This document shows, one piece after another, positions 47,541 through 61,125 of a stretch of 64,000 nucleotides of DNA. A program made the translations under genes and the position numbers. This stretch comes from Hydractinia symbiolongicarpus (lineage: Eukaryota > Cnidaria > Hydrozoa > Anthoathecata > Hydractiniidae). A model generated the notes under the pieces. The model had not been told where the DNA came from. It did not search any database and worked only from the letters and a program-made list of their open reading frames with translations. Position 1 is the stretch's first letter. Each line of letters starts with the position of its first letter. The stretch lies in NCBI RefSeq assembly GCF_029227915.1, contig NC_079875.1, positions 42,429,201-42,493,200 of the forward strand, read 5' to 3'.

Positions 47541-50380
47541 CATATTTGATGGGACGCTGAATAAAAGAAGTTTAATCGCCGGCAAACGAATATTCGCGAT
47601 TTCCCGTAAATCCCGGATTCGGCCCGTATAATCCAAAGTATACAAAGAAAGTACCCAGGGAGTAAACTCATTTCCCGAACGATTTTTTAAATTATTTTTT
47701 CACCACTAAAACGCATGAGACTTGTAGTTTTCAAAAATATTTTCATTTTTGATGAGACGCTTAATGAAAGAGGTTTAATCGCCGGCAAACGAAATCCAGC
47801 GATTTCCCGTAAATCCCGGGCTTGGCCCGTATAGTCGAATGTATTCAAAGAAAGTACCCAGGGAGTAAACTCATTTCCCGAACGATTTTTTAAATTTTTT
47901 TTTTCACCACTAAAACGCCTGAGACTTGTAGTTTTCAAAAATGTTTTCATTTTAGATGAGACGCTTAATGAAAGAAGTTTAATCGCCGGCAAACGAAAAC
48001 CCGCGATTTCCCGTAAATCCCGGGCTTGGCCCGTGTAGTCGAATGTATACAAAGAAAGTACCCTGTGAGTAAACTCATTTCCCAAACGATTTTTTAAATT
48101 ATTTTTTCACCACTAAAACGCATGAGGCTTGTAGTTTTTAGAAATGTTTTCATTTTTGATGAGACGCATAATAAAAGTGGTTTAATCGCCGGCAAACGAA
48201 AACCCGCGATTTCCCGTTAATCCCGGGCTTGGCCCGTATAGTCGAATGTATACAAAAAAGTACCTTGTGAGTAAACTCATTTCCAAATCGATTTTTTAAA
48301 TTATCTTTTCACCACTAAAACGCCTGAGACTTGTAGTTTTCAAAAATGTTTTCATTTTTGATGAGACGCTTAATGAAAGAAGTTTAATCGCCGGCAAACA
48401 AAAACCTGCGATTTCCCGTAAATCCCGGGCTTGGCCCGTATAGTCGAATGTATACAATGAAAGTAATCAGGGAGTAAACTCATTTCCCGAACGATTTTTT
48501 AAATTATTTTTTCACCACTGAAACGCATGAGACTTGTAGTTTTCAAAAATGTTTTCATTTTTGATGAGACGTATAATGAAAGTGGTTTAATCGCCGGCAA
48601 ACGAAAACCCGCGATTTCCCGTAAATCCCGGGCTTGGCCCGTATAGTCGAATGTATACAAAAAAAGTACCCTGTGAGTAAACTCATTTCCAAAACGATTT
48701 TTTAAATTATCTTTTCACCACTAAAACGCATGAGACTTGTAGTTTTCAAAAATGTTTTCATTTTTGATGAGACGCTGAATAAAAGAAGTTTAATCGCCGG
48801 CAAACGAAAACCCGCCATTTCCCGTAAATCCCGGACTCGGCCCGTATAGTCAAAAGTATACAAAGAAAGTACCCAGGGAGTAAACTCATTTCCCGAACGA
48901 TTTTTTAAATTATTTTTTTACCACTAAACGCATGAGACTTGTAGTTTTCAAAAATGTTTTCATATTTGATGGGACGCTAAATAAAAGAAGTTTAATCGCC
49001 GGCAAAGGAAAACCCGCGATTTCCCGTAAATCCCGGACTCGGCCCGCATAGTCAAAAGTATACAAAGAAAGTACCCAGGGAGTAAACTCATTTCCCGAAC
49101 GATTTTTTAAATTATTTTTTCACCACTAAAACGCATGAGACTTGTAGTTTTCAAAAATGTTTTCATTTTTGATGAGACGCTTAATGAAAGAGGTTTAATC
49201 GCCGGCAAACGAAATCCAGCGATTTCCCGTAAATCCCGGGCTTGGCCCGTATAGTCGAATGTATTCAAAGAAAGTACCCAGGGAGTAAACTCATTTCCCG
49301 AACGATTTTTTAAATTTTTTTTTTCACCACTAAAACGCCTGAGACTTGTAGTTTTCAAAAATGTTTTCATTTTTGATGAGAAGCTTAATGAAAGAAGTTT
49401 AATCGCCGGCAAACGAAAACCCGCGATTTCCCGTAAATCCCGGGCTTGGCCCGTGTAGTCGAATGTATACAAAGAAAGTACCCTGTGAGTAAACTCATTT
49501 CCCGAACGATTTTTTAAATTATTTTTTCACCACTAAAACGCATGAGGCTTGTAGTTTTTAGAAATGTTTTCATTTTTGATGAGACGCATAATGAAAGTGG
49601 TTTAATCGCCGGCAAACGAAAAACCGCGATTTCCCGTTAATCCCGGGCTTGGCCCGTATAGTCGAATGTATACAAAAAAGTACCCTGTGAGTAAACTCAT
49701 TTCCAAATCGATTTTTTAAATTATCTTTTCACCACTAAAACGCCTGAGACTTGTAGTTTTCAAAAATGTTTTCATTTTTGATGAGACGCTTAATGAAAGA
49801 AGTTTAATCGCCGGCAAACAAAAACCTGCGATTTCCCGTAAATCCCGGGCTTGGCCCGTATAGTCGAATGTATACAATGAAAGTAATCAGGGAGTAAACT
49901 CATTTCCCGAACGATTTTTTAAATTATTTTTTCACCACTGAAACGCATGAGACTTGTAGTTTTCAAAAATGTTTTCATTTTTGATGAGACGCATAATGAA
50001 AGTGGTTTAATCGCCGGCAAACGAAAACCCGCGATTTCCCGTAAATCCCGGGCTTGGCCCGTATAGTCGAATGTATACAAAAAAAGTACCCTGTGAGTAA
50101 ACTCATTTCCAAAACGATTTTTTAAATTATCTTTTCACCACTAAAACGCATGAGACTTGTAGTTTTCAAAAATGTTTTCATTTTTGATGAGACGCTGAAT
50201 AAAAGAAGTTTAATCGCCGGCAAACGAAAACCCGCCATTTCCCGTAAATCCCGGACTCGGCCCGTATAGTCAAAAGTATACAAAGAAAGTACACAGGGAG
50301 TAAACTCATTTCCCGAACGATTTTTTAAATTATTTTTTTACCACTAAACGCATGAGACTTGTAGTTTTCAAAAATGTTTT
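47521..50380 (+). repeat. 2.8-kb block, copy one of the 4,260-bp displaced duplication
   Basis: Compared line by line with 51,781-54,600, the 2,820 bp from 47,521 to 50,340 show nine substitutions and no indel (about 99.7% identity). The nine lie near 47,954, 48,426, 48,572, 49,147, 49,671, 49,810, 50,243, 50,293 and 50,339. Both copies share a private GAGAAGCTTAATG (49,379 and 53,639). Within the block, GATGGGAC markers are 1,420 bp (seven monomers) apart. Confidence 0.9.
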
Positions 50381-51395
50381 CATATTTGATGGGACGCTGA
50401 ATAAAAGAAGTTTAATCGCCGGCAAACGAATATTCGCGATTTCCCGTAAATCCCGGATTCGGCCCGTATAATCCAAAGTATACAAAGAAAGTACCCAGGG
50501 AGTAAACTCATTTCCCGAACGATTTTTTAAATTATTTTTTCACCACTAAAACGCATGAGACTTGTAGTTTTCAAAAATATTTTCATTTTTGATGAGACGC
50601 TTAATGAAAGAGGTTTAATCGCCGGCAAACGAAATCCAGCGATTTCCCGTAAATCCCGGGCTTGGCCCGTATAGTCGAATGTATTCAAAGAAAGTACCCA
50701 GGGAGTAAACTCATTTCCCGAACGATTTTTTAAATTTTTTTTTTCACCACTAAAACGCCTGAGACTTGTAGTTTTCAAAAATGTTTTCATTTTTGATGAG
50801 ACGCTTAATGAAAGAAGTTTAATCGCCGGCAAACGAAAACCCGCCATTTCCCGTAAATCCCGGGCTTGGCCCGTATAGTCAAATGTATACAAAAAAAGTA
50901 CCCTGTGAGTAAACTCATTTCCAAAACGATTTTTTAAATTATCTTTTCACCACTAAAACGCATGAGACTTGTAGTTTTCAAAAATGTTTTCATTTTTGAT
51001 GAGACGCTGAATAAAAAAGGTTTAATCGCCGGCAAACGAAAACCCGCCATTTCCCGCAAATCCCGGACTCGGCCCGTATAGTATAAAGTAAACAAAGAAA
51101 GTACCCAGTGAGTAAACTCATTTCCCGAACGATTTTTTATATTATTTTTTTACCACTAAACGCATGAGACTTGTAGTTTTCAAAAATGTTTTCATATTTG
51201 ATGGGACGCTGAATAAAAGAAGTTTAATCGCCGGCAAACGAATATTCGCGATTTCCCGTAAATCCCGGATTCGGCCCGTATAATCCAAAGTATACAAAGA
51301 AAGTACCCAGGGAGTAAACTCATTTCCCGAACGATTTTTTAAATTATTTTTTCACCACTAAAACGCATGAGACTTGTAGTTTTCAAAAATATTTT

Positions 51396-51598
51396 CATTT
51401 TTGATGAGACGCTTAATGAAAGAAGTTTAATCGCCGGCAAACGAAAACCCGCCATTTCCCGTAAATCCCGGGCTTGGCCCGTATAGTCAAATGTATACAA
51501 AAAAAGTACCCTGTGAGTAAACTCATTTCCAAAACGATTTTTTAAATTATCTTTTCACCACTAAAACGCATGAGACTTGTAGTTTTCAAAAATGTTTT
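51396..51598 (+). repeat. Chimeric monomer (exchange junction)
   Basis: Starts like the AAAATATTTTC/GACGCTTAATGAAAG monomer, which normally continues GAGGTTTAATCG and AAATCCAGCG. From AAGTTTAATCG on it is the CCGCCATTT/GTCAAATG monomer. The following sequence repeats that after 50,812 with a 609-bp offset, so about one monomer was lost by exchange near 51,420. A similar hybrid is at 47,337-47,540. Confidence 0.7.
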
Positions 51599-51780
51599 CA
51601 TTTTTGATGAGACGCTGAATAAAAGAGGTTTAATCGCCGGCAAACGAAAACCCGCCATTTCCCGCAAATCCCGGACTCGGCCCGTATAGTCAAAAGTAAA
51701 CAAAGAAAGTACCCAGTGAGTAAACTCATTTCCCGAACGATTTTTTATATTATTTTTTTACCACTAAACGCATGAGACTT

Positions 51781-54640
51781 GTAGTTTTCAAAAATGTTTT
51801 CATATTTGATGGGACGCTGAATAAAAGAAGTTTAATCGCCGGCAAACGAATATTCGCGATTTCCCGTAAATCCCGGATTCGGCCCGTATAATCCAAAGTA
51901 TACAAAGAAAGTACCCAGGGAGTAAACTCATTTCCCGAACGATTTTTTAAATTATTTTTTCACCACTAAAACGCATGAGACTTGTAGTTTTCAAAAATAT
52001 TTTCATTTTTGATGAGACGCTTAATGAAAGAGGTTTAATCGCCGGCAAACGAAATCCAGCGATTTCCCGTAAATCCCGGGCTTGGCCCGTATAGTCGAAT
52101 GTATTCAAAGAAAGTACCCAGGGAGTAAACTCATTTCCCGAACGATTTTTTAAATTTTTTTTTTCACCACTAAAACGCCTGAGACTTGTAGTTTTCAAAA
52201 ATGTTTTCATTTTTGATGAGACGCTTAATGAAAGAAGTTTAATCGCCGGCAAACGAAAACCCGCGATTTCCCGTAAATCCCGGGCTTGGCCCGTGTAGTC
52301 GAATGTATACAAAGAAAGTACCCTGTGAGTAAACTCATTTCCCAAACGATTTTTTAAATTATTTTTTCACCACTAAAACGCATGAGGCTTGTAGTTTTTA
52401 GAAATGTTTTCATTTTTGATGAGACGCATAATAAAAGTGGTTTAATCGCCGGCAAACGAAAACCCGCGATTTCCCGTTAATCCCGGGCTTGGCCCGTATA
52501 GTCGAATGTATACAAAAAAGTACCTTGTGAGTAAACTCATTTCCAAATCGATTTTTTAAATTATCTTTTCACCACTAAAACGCCTGAGACTTGTAGTTTT
52601 CAAAAATGTTTTCATTTTTGATGAGACGCTTAATGAAAGAAGTTTAATCGCCGGCAAACAAAAACCTGCGATTTCCCGTAAATCCTGGGCTTGGCCCGTA
52701 TAGTCGAATGTATACAATGAAAGTAATCAGGGAGTAAACTCATTTCCCGAACGATTTTTTAAATTATTTTTTCACCACTGAAACGCATGAGACTTGTAGT
52801 TTTCAAAAATGTTTTCATTTTTGATGAGACGCATAATGAAAGTGGTTTAATCGCCGGCAAACGAAAACCCGCGATTTCCCGTAAATCCCGGGCTTGGCCC
52901 GTATAGTCGAATGTATACAAAAAAAGTACCCTGTGAGTAAACTCATTTCCAAAACGATTTTTTAAATTATCTTTTCACCACTAAAACGCATGAGACTTGT
53001 AGTTTTCAAAAATGTTTTCATTTTTGATGAGACGCTGAATAAAAGAAGTTTAATCGCCGGCAAACGAAAACCCGCCATTTCCCGTAAATCCCGGACTCGG
53101 CCCGTATAGTCAAAAGTATACAAAGAAAGTACCCAGGGAGTAAACTCATTTCCCGAACGATTTTTTAAATTATTTTTTTACCACTAAACGCATGAGACTT
53201 GTAGTTTTCAAAAATGTTTTCATATTTGATGGGACGCTAAATAAAAGAAGTTTAATCGCCGGCAAAGGAAAACCCGCGATTTCCCGTAAATCCCGGACTC
53301 GGCCCGCATAGTCAAAAGTATACAAAGAAAGTACCCAGGGAGTAAACTCATTTCCCGAACGATTTTTTAAATTATTTTTTCACCACTAAAACGCATGAGA
53401 CTTGTAATTTTCAAAAATGTTTTCATTTTTGATGAGACGCTTAATGAAAGAGGTTTAATCGCCGGCAAACGAAATCCAGCGATTTCCCGTAAATCCCGGG
53501 CTTGGCCCGTATAGTCGAATGTATTCAAAGAAAGTACCCAGGGAGTAAACTCATTTCCCGAACGATTTTTTAAATTTTTTTTTTCACCACTAAAACGCCT
53601 GAGACTTGTAGTTTTCAAAAATGTTTTCATTTTTGATGAGAAGCTTAATGAAAGAAGTTTAATCGCCGGCAAACGAAAACCCGCGATTTCCCGTAAATCC
53701 CGGGCTTGGCCCGTGTAGTCGAATGTATACAAAGAAAGTACCCTGTGAGTAAACTCATTTCCCGAACGATTTTTTAAATTATTTTTTCACCACTAAAACG
53801 CATGAGGCTTGTAGTTTTTAGAAATGTTTTCATTTTTGATGAGACGCATAATGAAAGTGGTTTAATCGCCGGCAAACGAAAAACCGCGATTTCCCGTTAA
53901 TCCCGGGCTTGGCCCGTATAGTCGAATGTACACAAAAAAGTACCCTGTGAGTAAACTCATTTCCAAATCGATTTTTTAAATTATCTTTTCACCACTAAAA
54001 CGCCTGAGACTTGTAGTTTTCAAAAATGTTTTCATTTTTGATGAGACGCTTAATGAAAGAAGTTTAATCACCGGCAAACAAAAACCTGCGATTTCCCGTA
54101 AATCCCGGGCTTGGCCCGTATAGTCGAATGTATACAATGAAAGTAATCAGGGAGTAAACTCATTTCCCGAACGATTTTTTAAATTATTTTTTCACCACTG
54201 AAACGCATGAGACTTGTAGTTTTCAAAAATGTTTTCATTTTTGATGAGACGCATAATGAAAGTGGTTTAATCGCCGGCAAACGAAAACCCGCGATTTCCC
54301 GTAAATCCCGGGCTTGGCCCGTATAGTCGAATGTATACAAAAAAAGTACCCTGTGAGTAAACTCATTTCCAAAACGATTTTTTAAATTATCTTTTCACCA
54401 CTAAAACGCATGAGACTTGTAGTTTTCAAAAATGTTTTCATTTTTGATGAGACGCTGAATAAAAGAAGTTTAATCGCCGGCAAACGAAAACCCGCCATTT
54501 CCTGTAAATCCCGGACTCGGCCCGTATAGTCAAAAGTATACAAAGAAAGTACCCAGGGAGTAAACTCATTTCCCGAACGATTTTTTAAATTATTTTTATA
54601 CCACTAAACGCATGAGACTTGTAGTTTTCAAAAATGTTTT
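51781..54640 (+). repeat. 2.8-kb block, copy two of the 4,260-bp displaced duplication
   Basis: Second copy of 47,521-50,380, displaced by exactly 4,260 bp (21 monomers). The match ends near 54,640, where GATGGGACGCTAAAT followed by GGCAAAGAAAAACC replaces the GAATATTCGCG monomer. Between the copies lies 50,381-51,780, itself related to 45,690-46,755. Confidence 0.9.
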
Positions 54641-57275
54641 CAGATTTGATGGGACGCTAAATAAAAGAAGTTTAATCGCCGGCAAAGAAAAACCCGCGAT
54701 TTCCCGTAAATCCCGGACTCGGCCCGCATAGTCAAAAGTATACAAAGAAAGTACCCAGGGAGTAAACTCATTTCCCGAACGATTTTTTAAATTTTTTTTT
54801 CACCACTAAAACGCATGAGACTTGTAGTTTTCAAAAATGTTTTCATTTTTGATGAGACGCTTAATGAAAGAGGTTTAATCGCCGGCAAACGAAATCCCGC
54901 GATTTCCCGTAAATCCCGGGCTTGGCCCGTATATTCGAATGTATTCAAAGAAAGTACCCAGGGAGTAAACTCATTTCCCGAACGATTTTTTAAATTTTTT
55001 TTTCACCACTAAAACGCCTGAGACTTGTAGTTTTCAAAAATGTTTTCATTTTTGATGAGACGCTTAATGAAAGAAGTTTAATCGCCGGCAAACGATAACC
55101 CGCGATTTCCCGTAAATCCCGGGCTTGGCTCGTATAGTCGAATGTATACAAAGAAAGTACCCTGTGAGTAAACTCATTTCCCGAACGATTTTTTAAATTA
55201 TATTTTCACCACTAAAACGCATGAGACTTGTAGTTTTCAGAAATGTTTTCATTTTTGATGAGACGCATAATGAAAGTGGTTCAATCGCCGGCAAACGAAA
55301 ACCCGCGATTTCCCGTAAATCCCGGGCTTGGCCCGTATAGTCAAATGTATACAAAAAAAGTACCCTGTGAGTAAACTCATTTCCAAAACGATTTTTTAAA
55401 TTATCTTTTCACCACTAAAACGCATGAGACTTGTAGTTTTCAAAAATGTTTTCATTTTTGATGAGACGCCGAATAAAAGAGGTTTAATCGCCGGCAAACG
55501 AAAACCCGCCATTTCCCGCAAATCCCGGACTCGGCCCGTATAGTCAAAAGTAAACAAAGAAAGTACCCAGGGAGTAAACTCATTTCCCGAACGATTTTTT
55601 ATATTATTTTTTTACCACTAAACGCATGAGACTTGTAGTTCTCAAAAATGTTTTCATATTTGATGGGACGCTGAATAAAAGAAGTTTAATCGCCGGCAAA
55701 GAAAAACCCGCGATTTCCCGTAAATCCCGGACTCGGCCCGCATAGTCAAAAGTATACAAAGTAAGTACCCAGGGAGTAAACTCATTTCCCGAACGATTTT
55801 TTAAATTATTTTTTCACCACTAAAACGCATGAGACTTGCAGTTTTCAAAAATGTTTTCATTTTTGATGAGACGCTTATTGAAAGAGGTTTAATTGCCAGC
55901 AAACGAAACCCGCGATTTCCCGTAAATCCCCGGCTTGGCCCGTATAGTCGAATGTATACAAAGAAAGTACCCAGGGAGTCAACTCATTTCCCGAACGATT
56001 TTTTAAATTATTTTTTCACAACTTAAACGCATGAGACTTGTAGTTTTCAGGAATTTTTTCATTTTTGATGAGACGCTTAATGAAAGAGGTTTAATCGCCG
56101 GCAAACGAAAACCCGCGATTTCCCGTAAATCCCGGGCTTGGCCCGTATAGTCGAATGTATACATTGAAAGTACCCTGTGAGTAAACTCATTTTCAGAACG
56201 ATTTTTTAAATTATCCTTTCACCACTAAAACGCATGAGACTTGTAGTTTTCAAAAATGTTTTCATTTTTGATGAGACGCTGCATAAAAGAAGTTTAATCG
56301 CCGGCAAACGAAAATTCGCGATTTCCCGTAAATCCCGGACTCGGCCCGTATAATCCAAAGTATACAAAGAAAGTACCCAGGGAGTAAACTCATTTCCCGA
56401 ACGCTTTTTTAAATTATTTTTTCACCACTAAAACGCATGAGACTTGTAGTTTTCAAAAATGTTTTCATTTTTGATGAGACGCTTAATGAAAGAGGTTTAA
56501 TCACCGGCAAACGAAATCCCGCGATTTCCCGTAAATCCCGGGCTTGGCCCGTATAGTCGAATGTATACAAAAAAGGACCCTGTGAGTAAAATCATTTCCA
56601 AAACGATTTTTTAAATTATCTCTTCACTACTAAAACGCATGAGACTTGTAGTTTTCAACAATGTTTTCATTTTTGATGAGACGCTGAATAAAAGAAGTTT
56701 AATCGCCGGCAAACGAAAATCCGCGATTTCCCGTAAATCCTGGACTCGGCCCGTATAGTCCAAAGTATACAAAGAAAGTACCCAGGGAGTAAACTCATTT
56801 CCCGAACGATTTTTTATATTATTTTTTTACCACTAAACGCATAAGACTTGTAGTTTTCAAAAATGTTTTCATATTTGATGGGACACTGAATAAAAGAAGT
56901 TTAAACGCCGGCAAAGGAAAACCCGCGATTTCCCGTAAATCCCGGACTCGGCCCGCATAGTCAAAAGTATACAAAGAAAGTACCCAGGGAGTAAACTCAT
57001 TTCCCGAACGATTTTTTAAATTATTTTTTCACCACTAAAACGCATGAGACTTGCAGTTTTCAAAAATGTTTTCATTTTTGATGAGACGCTTAATGAAAGA
57101 GGTTTAATTGCCAGCAAACGAAAACCCGCGATTTCCCGTAAATCCCGGGCTTGGCCCGTATAGTCGAATGTATACAAAGAAAGTACCCAGGGAGTCAACT
57201 CATTTCCGGAACGATTTTTTAAATTATTTTTTCACCACTTAAACGCATGAGACTTGTAGTTTTCAGGAATGTTTT
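54641..57275 (+). repeat. Satellite monomers, mixed subfamilies
   Basis: Thirteen or so full-length monomers. GATGGGAC markers at 55,662 and 56,877 (1,215 bp apart) show six-monomer spacing. The AATTGCCAGCAAACGAAACCC subfamily, 202 bp because one A is missing, starts at about 55,829. Monomers at 56,480-57,140 have counterparts about 3,444 bp downstream (59,930-60,590), sharing CAACAATGTTTTC and GAGTAAAATC. Last GCCTGAG monomer is at about 55,017. Confidence 0.7.
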
Positions 57276-59540
57276 CATTTTTGGTGAGACGCTTATTGAA
57301 AGAGGTTTAATGGCCGGCAAACGAAAACCCGCGATTTCCCGTAAATCCCGGGCTTGGCTCGTATAGTCGAATGTATACAAAGAAAGTACCCTGTGAGTAA
57401 ACTCATTTCCCGAACGATTTTTTAAATTATTTTTTCACCACTAAAACGCATGAGACTTGTAGTTTTCAGAAATGTTTTCATTTTTGATGAGACGCATAAT
57501 GAAAGTGGTTCAATCGCCGGCAAACGAAAACCCGCGATTTCCCGTAAATCCCGGGCTTGGCCCGTATAGTCAAATGTATACAAAAAAAGTACCCTGTGAG
57601 TAAACTCATTTCCAAAACGATTTTTTAAATTATCTTTTCACCACTAAAACGCATGAGACTTGTAGTTTTCAAAAATGTTTTCATTTTTGATGAGACGCTG
57701 AATAAAAGAAGTTTAATCGCCGGCAAACGAAAACCCGCCATTTCCCGCAAATCCCGGACTCGGCCCGTATAGTCAAAAGTATACAAAGAAAGTACCCAGG
57801 GAGTAAACTCATTTCCCGAACGATTTTTTATATTATTTTTTTACCACTAAACGCATGAGACTTGTAGTTTTCAAAAATGTTTTCATATTTGATGGGACGC
57901 TGAATAAAAGAAGTTTAATCGCCGGCAAAGAAAAACCCGCGATTTCCCGTAAATCCCGGACTCGGCCCGCATAGTCAAAAGTATACAAAGAAAGTACCCA
58001 GGGAGTAAACTCATTTCCCGAACGATTTTTTAAATTATTTTTTCACCACTAAAACGCATGAGACTTGCAGTTTTCAAAAATGTTTTCATTTTTGATGAGA
58101 CGCTTAATGAAAGAGGTTTAATTGCCAGCAAACGAAACCCGCGATTTCCCGTAAATCCCGGGCTTGGCCCGTATAGTCGAATGTATACAAAGAAAGTACC
58201 CAGGGAGTCAACTCATTTCCCGAACGATTTTTTAAATTATTTTTTCACCACTTAAACGCATGAGACTTGTAGTTTTAAGGAATGTTTTCATTTTTGATGA
58301 GATGCTTAATGAAAGAGGTTTAATCGCCGGCAAACGAAAACCCGCGATTTCCCGTAAATCCCGGGCTTGGCCCGTATAGTCGAATGTATACAATGAAAGT
58401 ATCCTGTGAGTAAACTCATTTCCAGAACGATTTTTTAAATTATCCTTTCACCACTAAAACGCATGAGACTTGTAGTTTTCAAAAATGTTTTCATTTTTGG
58501 TGAGACGCTTATTGAAAGAGGTTTAATCGCCGGCAAACGAAAACCCGCGATTTCCCGTAAATCCCGGGCTTGGCTCGTATAGTCGAATGTATACAAAGAA
58601 AGTACCCTGTGAGTAAACTCATTTCCCGAACGATTTTTTAAATTATTTTTTCACCACTAAAACGCATGAGACTTGTAGTTCTCAGAAATGTTTTCATTTT
58701 TGATGAGACGCATAATGAAAGTGGTTCAATCGCCGGCAAACGAAAACCCGCGATTTCCCGTAAATCCCGGGCTTGGCCCGTATAGTCAAATGTATACAAA
58801 AAAAGTACCCTGTGAGTAAACTCATTTCCAAAACGATTTTTTAAATTATCTTTTCACCACTAAAACGCATGAGACTTGTAGTTTTCAAAAATGTTTTCAT
58901 TTTTGATGAGACGCTGAATAAAAGAAGTTTAATCGCCGGCAAACGAAAACCCGCCATTTCCCGCAAATCCCGGACTCGGCCCGTATAGTCAAAAGTATAC
59001 AAAGAAAGTACCCAGGGAGTAAACTCATTTCCCGAACGATTTTTTATATTATTTTTTTACCACTAAACGCATGAGACTTGTAGTTTTCAAAAATGTTTTC
59101 ATATTTGATGGGACGCTGAATAAAAGAAGTTTAATCGCCGGCAAAGAAAAACCCGCGATTTCCCGTAAATCCCGGACTCGGCCCGCATAGTCAAAAGTAT
59201 ACAAAGAAAGTACCCAGGGAGTAAACTCATTTCCCGAACGATTTTTTAAATTATTTTTTCACCACTAAAACGCATGAGACTTGCAGTTTTCAAAAATGTT
59301 TTCATTTTTGATGAGACGCTTAATGAAAGAGGTTTAATTGCCAGCAAACGAAACCCGCGATTTCCCGTAAATCCCGGGCTTGGCCCGTATAGTCGAATGT
59401 ATACAAAGAAAGTACCCAGGGAGTCAACTCATTTCCCGAACGATTTTTTAAATTATTTTTTCACCACTTAAACGCATGAGACTTGTAGTTTTCAGGAATG
59501 TTTTCATTTTTGATGAGATGCTTAATGAAAGAGGTTTAAT
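57276..59540 (+). repeat. Six-monomer tandem duplication, 1,216 bp
   Basis: Copies are 57,276-58,491 and 58,492 to about 59,540. Markers are CATTTTTGGTGAGACGCTTATTG (split as TTGGTGAG and GCTTATTG), GGTTCAATCG, GATGGGAC (57,891/59,107) and TTGCAGTTTTC (58,070/59,281). Differences include TTTTAAGGAATG against TTTTCAGGAATG and TTTTCAGAAATG against TTCTCAGAAATG. Confidence 0.8.
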
Positions 59541-59706
59541 TGCCAGCAAACGAAACCCGCGATTTCCCGTAAATCCCGGGCTTGGCCCGTATAGTCGAAT
59601 GTATACAAAGAAAGTACCCAGGGAGTCAACTCATTTCCCGAACGATTTTTTAAATTATTTTTTCACCACTTAAACGCATGAGACTTGTAGTTTTCAGGAA
59701 TGTTTT
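59303..59706 (+). repeat. Single-monomer tandem duplication (202 + 202 bp)
   Basis: Monomers 59,303-59,504 and 59,505-59,706 both carry AATTGCCAGCAAACGAAACCC, CCAGGGAGTC and CACCACTTAAACG. The second starts with GGAATG and GATGAGATGC, the entry sequence of the next monomer type, so it is a hybrid made when one monomer was duplicated. Confidence 0.75.
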
Positions 59707-60719
59707 CATTTTTGATGAGATGCTTAATGAAAGAGGTTTAATCGCCGGCAAACGAAAACCCGCGATTTCCCGTAAATCCCGGGCTTGGCCCGTATAGTCG
59801 AATGTATACAATGAAAGTATCCTGTGAGTAAACTCATTTCCCGAACGCTTTTTTAAATTATTTTTTCACCACTAAAACGCATGAGACTTGTAGTTTTCAA
59901 AAATGTTTTCATTTTTGATGAGACGCTTAATGAAAGAGGTTTAATCGCCGGCAAACGAAATCCCGCGGTTTCCCGTAAATCCCGGGCTTGGCCCGTATAG
60001 TCGAATGTATACAAAAAAGTACCCTGTGAGTAAAATCATTTCCAAAACGATTTTTTAAATTATCTCTTCACCACAAAAACGCATGAGACTTGTAGTTTTC
60101 AACAATGTTTTCAATTTTGATGAGACGCTGAATAAAAGAAGTTTAATCGCCGGCAAACGAAAATCCGCGATTTCCCGTAAATCCTGGACTCGGCCCGTAT
60201 AGTCCAAAGTATACAAAGAAAGTACCCAGGGAGTAAACTCATTTCCCGAACGATTTGTTATATTATTTTTTTACCACTAAACGCATAAGACTTGTAGTTT
60301 TCAAAAATGTTTTCATATTTGATGGGACGCTGAATAAAAGAAGTTTAAACGCCGGCAAAGGAAAACCCGCGATTTCCCGTAAATCCCGGACTCGGCCCGC
60401 ATAGTCAAAAGTATACAAAGAAAGTACCCAGGGAGTAAACTCATTTCCTGAACGATTTTTTAAATTATTTTTTCACCACTACAACGCATGACACTTGCAG
60501 TTTTCAAAAATGTTTTCATTTTTGATGTGACGCTTAATGAAAGAGGTTTAATTGCCAGCAAACGAAAACCCGCGATTTCCCGTAAATCCCGGGCTTGGCC
60601 CGTATAGTCGAATGTATACAATGAAAGTACCCTGTGAGTAAACTCATTTCCAGAACAATTTTTTAAATTATTTTTTCACCACTAAAACGCATGAGATTTG
60701 TAGTTGTCAAGAATGTTTT

Positions 60720-61125
60720 CATTTTTCATGAGACGCTTAATGAAAGAGGTTTATTCGCCGGCAAACGAAAACCCGCGATTACCCGTAAATCCCTGGCTTG
60801 GCCCGTATAGTCGAATGTATACAATGAAAGTACCCTGTGAGTAAACTCATTTCCAGAACGATTTTTTAAATTATCCTTTCACCACTAAAACGCATGAGAT
60901 TTGTAGTTGTCAAGAATGTTTTCATTTTTGATGAGACGCTTAATGAAAGAGGTTTATTCGCCGGCAAACGAAAACCCGCGATTACCCGTAAATCCCTGGC
61001 TTGGCCCGTATAGTCGAATGTATACAATGAAAGTACCCTGTGAGTAAACTCATTTCCAGAACGATTTTTTAAATTATCCTTTCACCACTAAAACGCATGA
61101 GACTTGTAGTTTTCAAAAATGTTTT
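60720..61125 (+). repeat. Single-monomer tandem duplication (203 + 203 bp)
   Basis: Both monomers follow the rare GAGATTTGTAGTTGTCAAG entry and share GGTTTATTCGCC, GATTACCCG and ATCCCTGGC. I noticed one change near the start (TTTTTCATGAG against TTTTTGATGAG). Confidence 0.75.
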
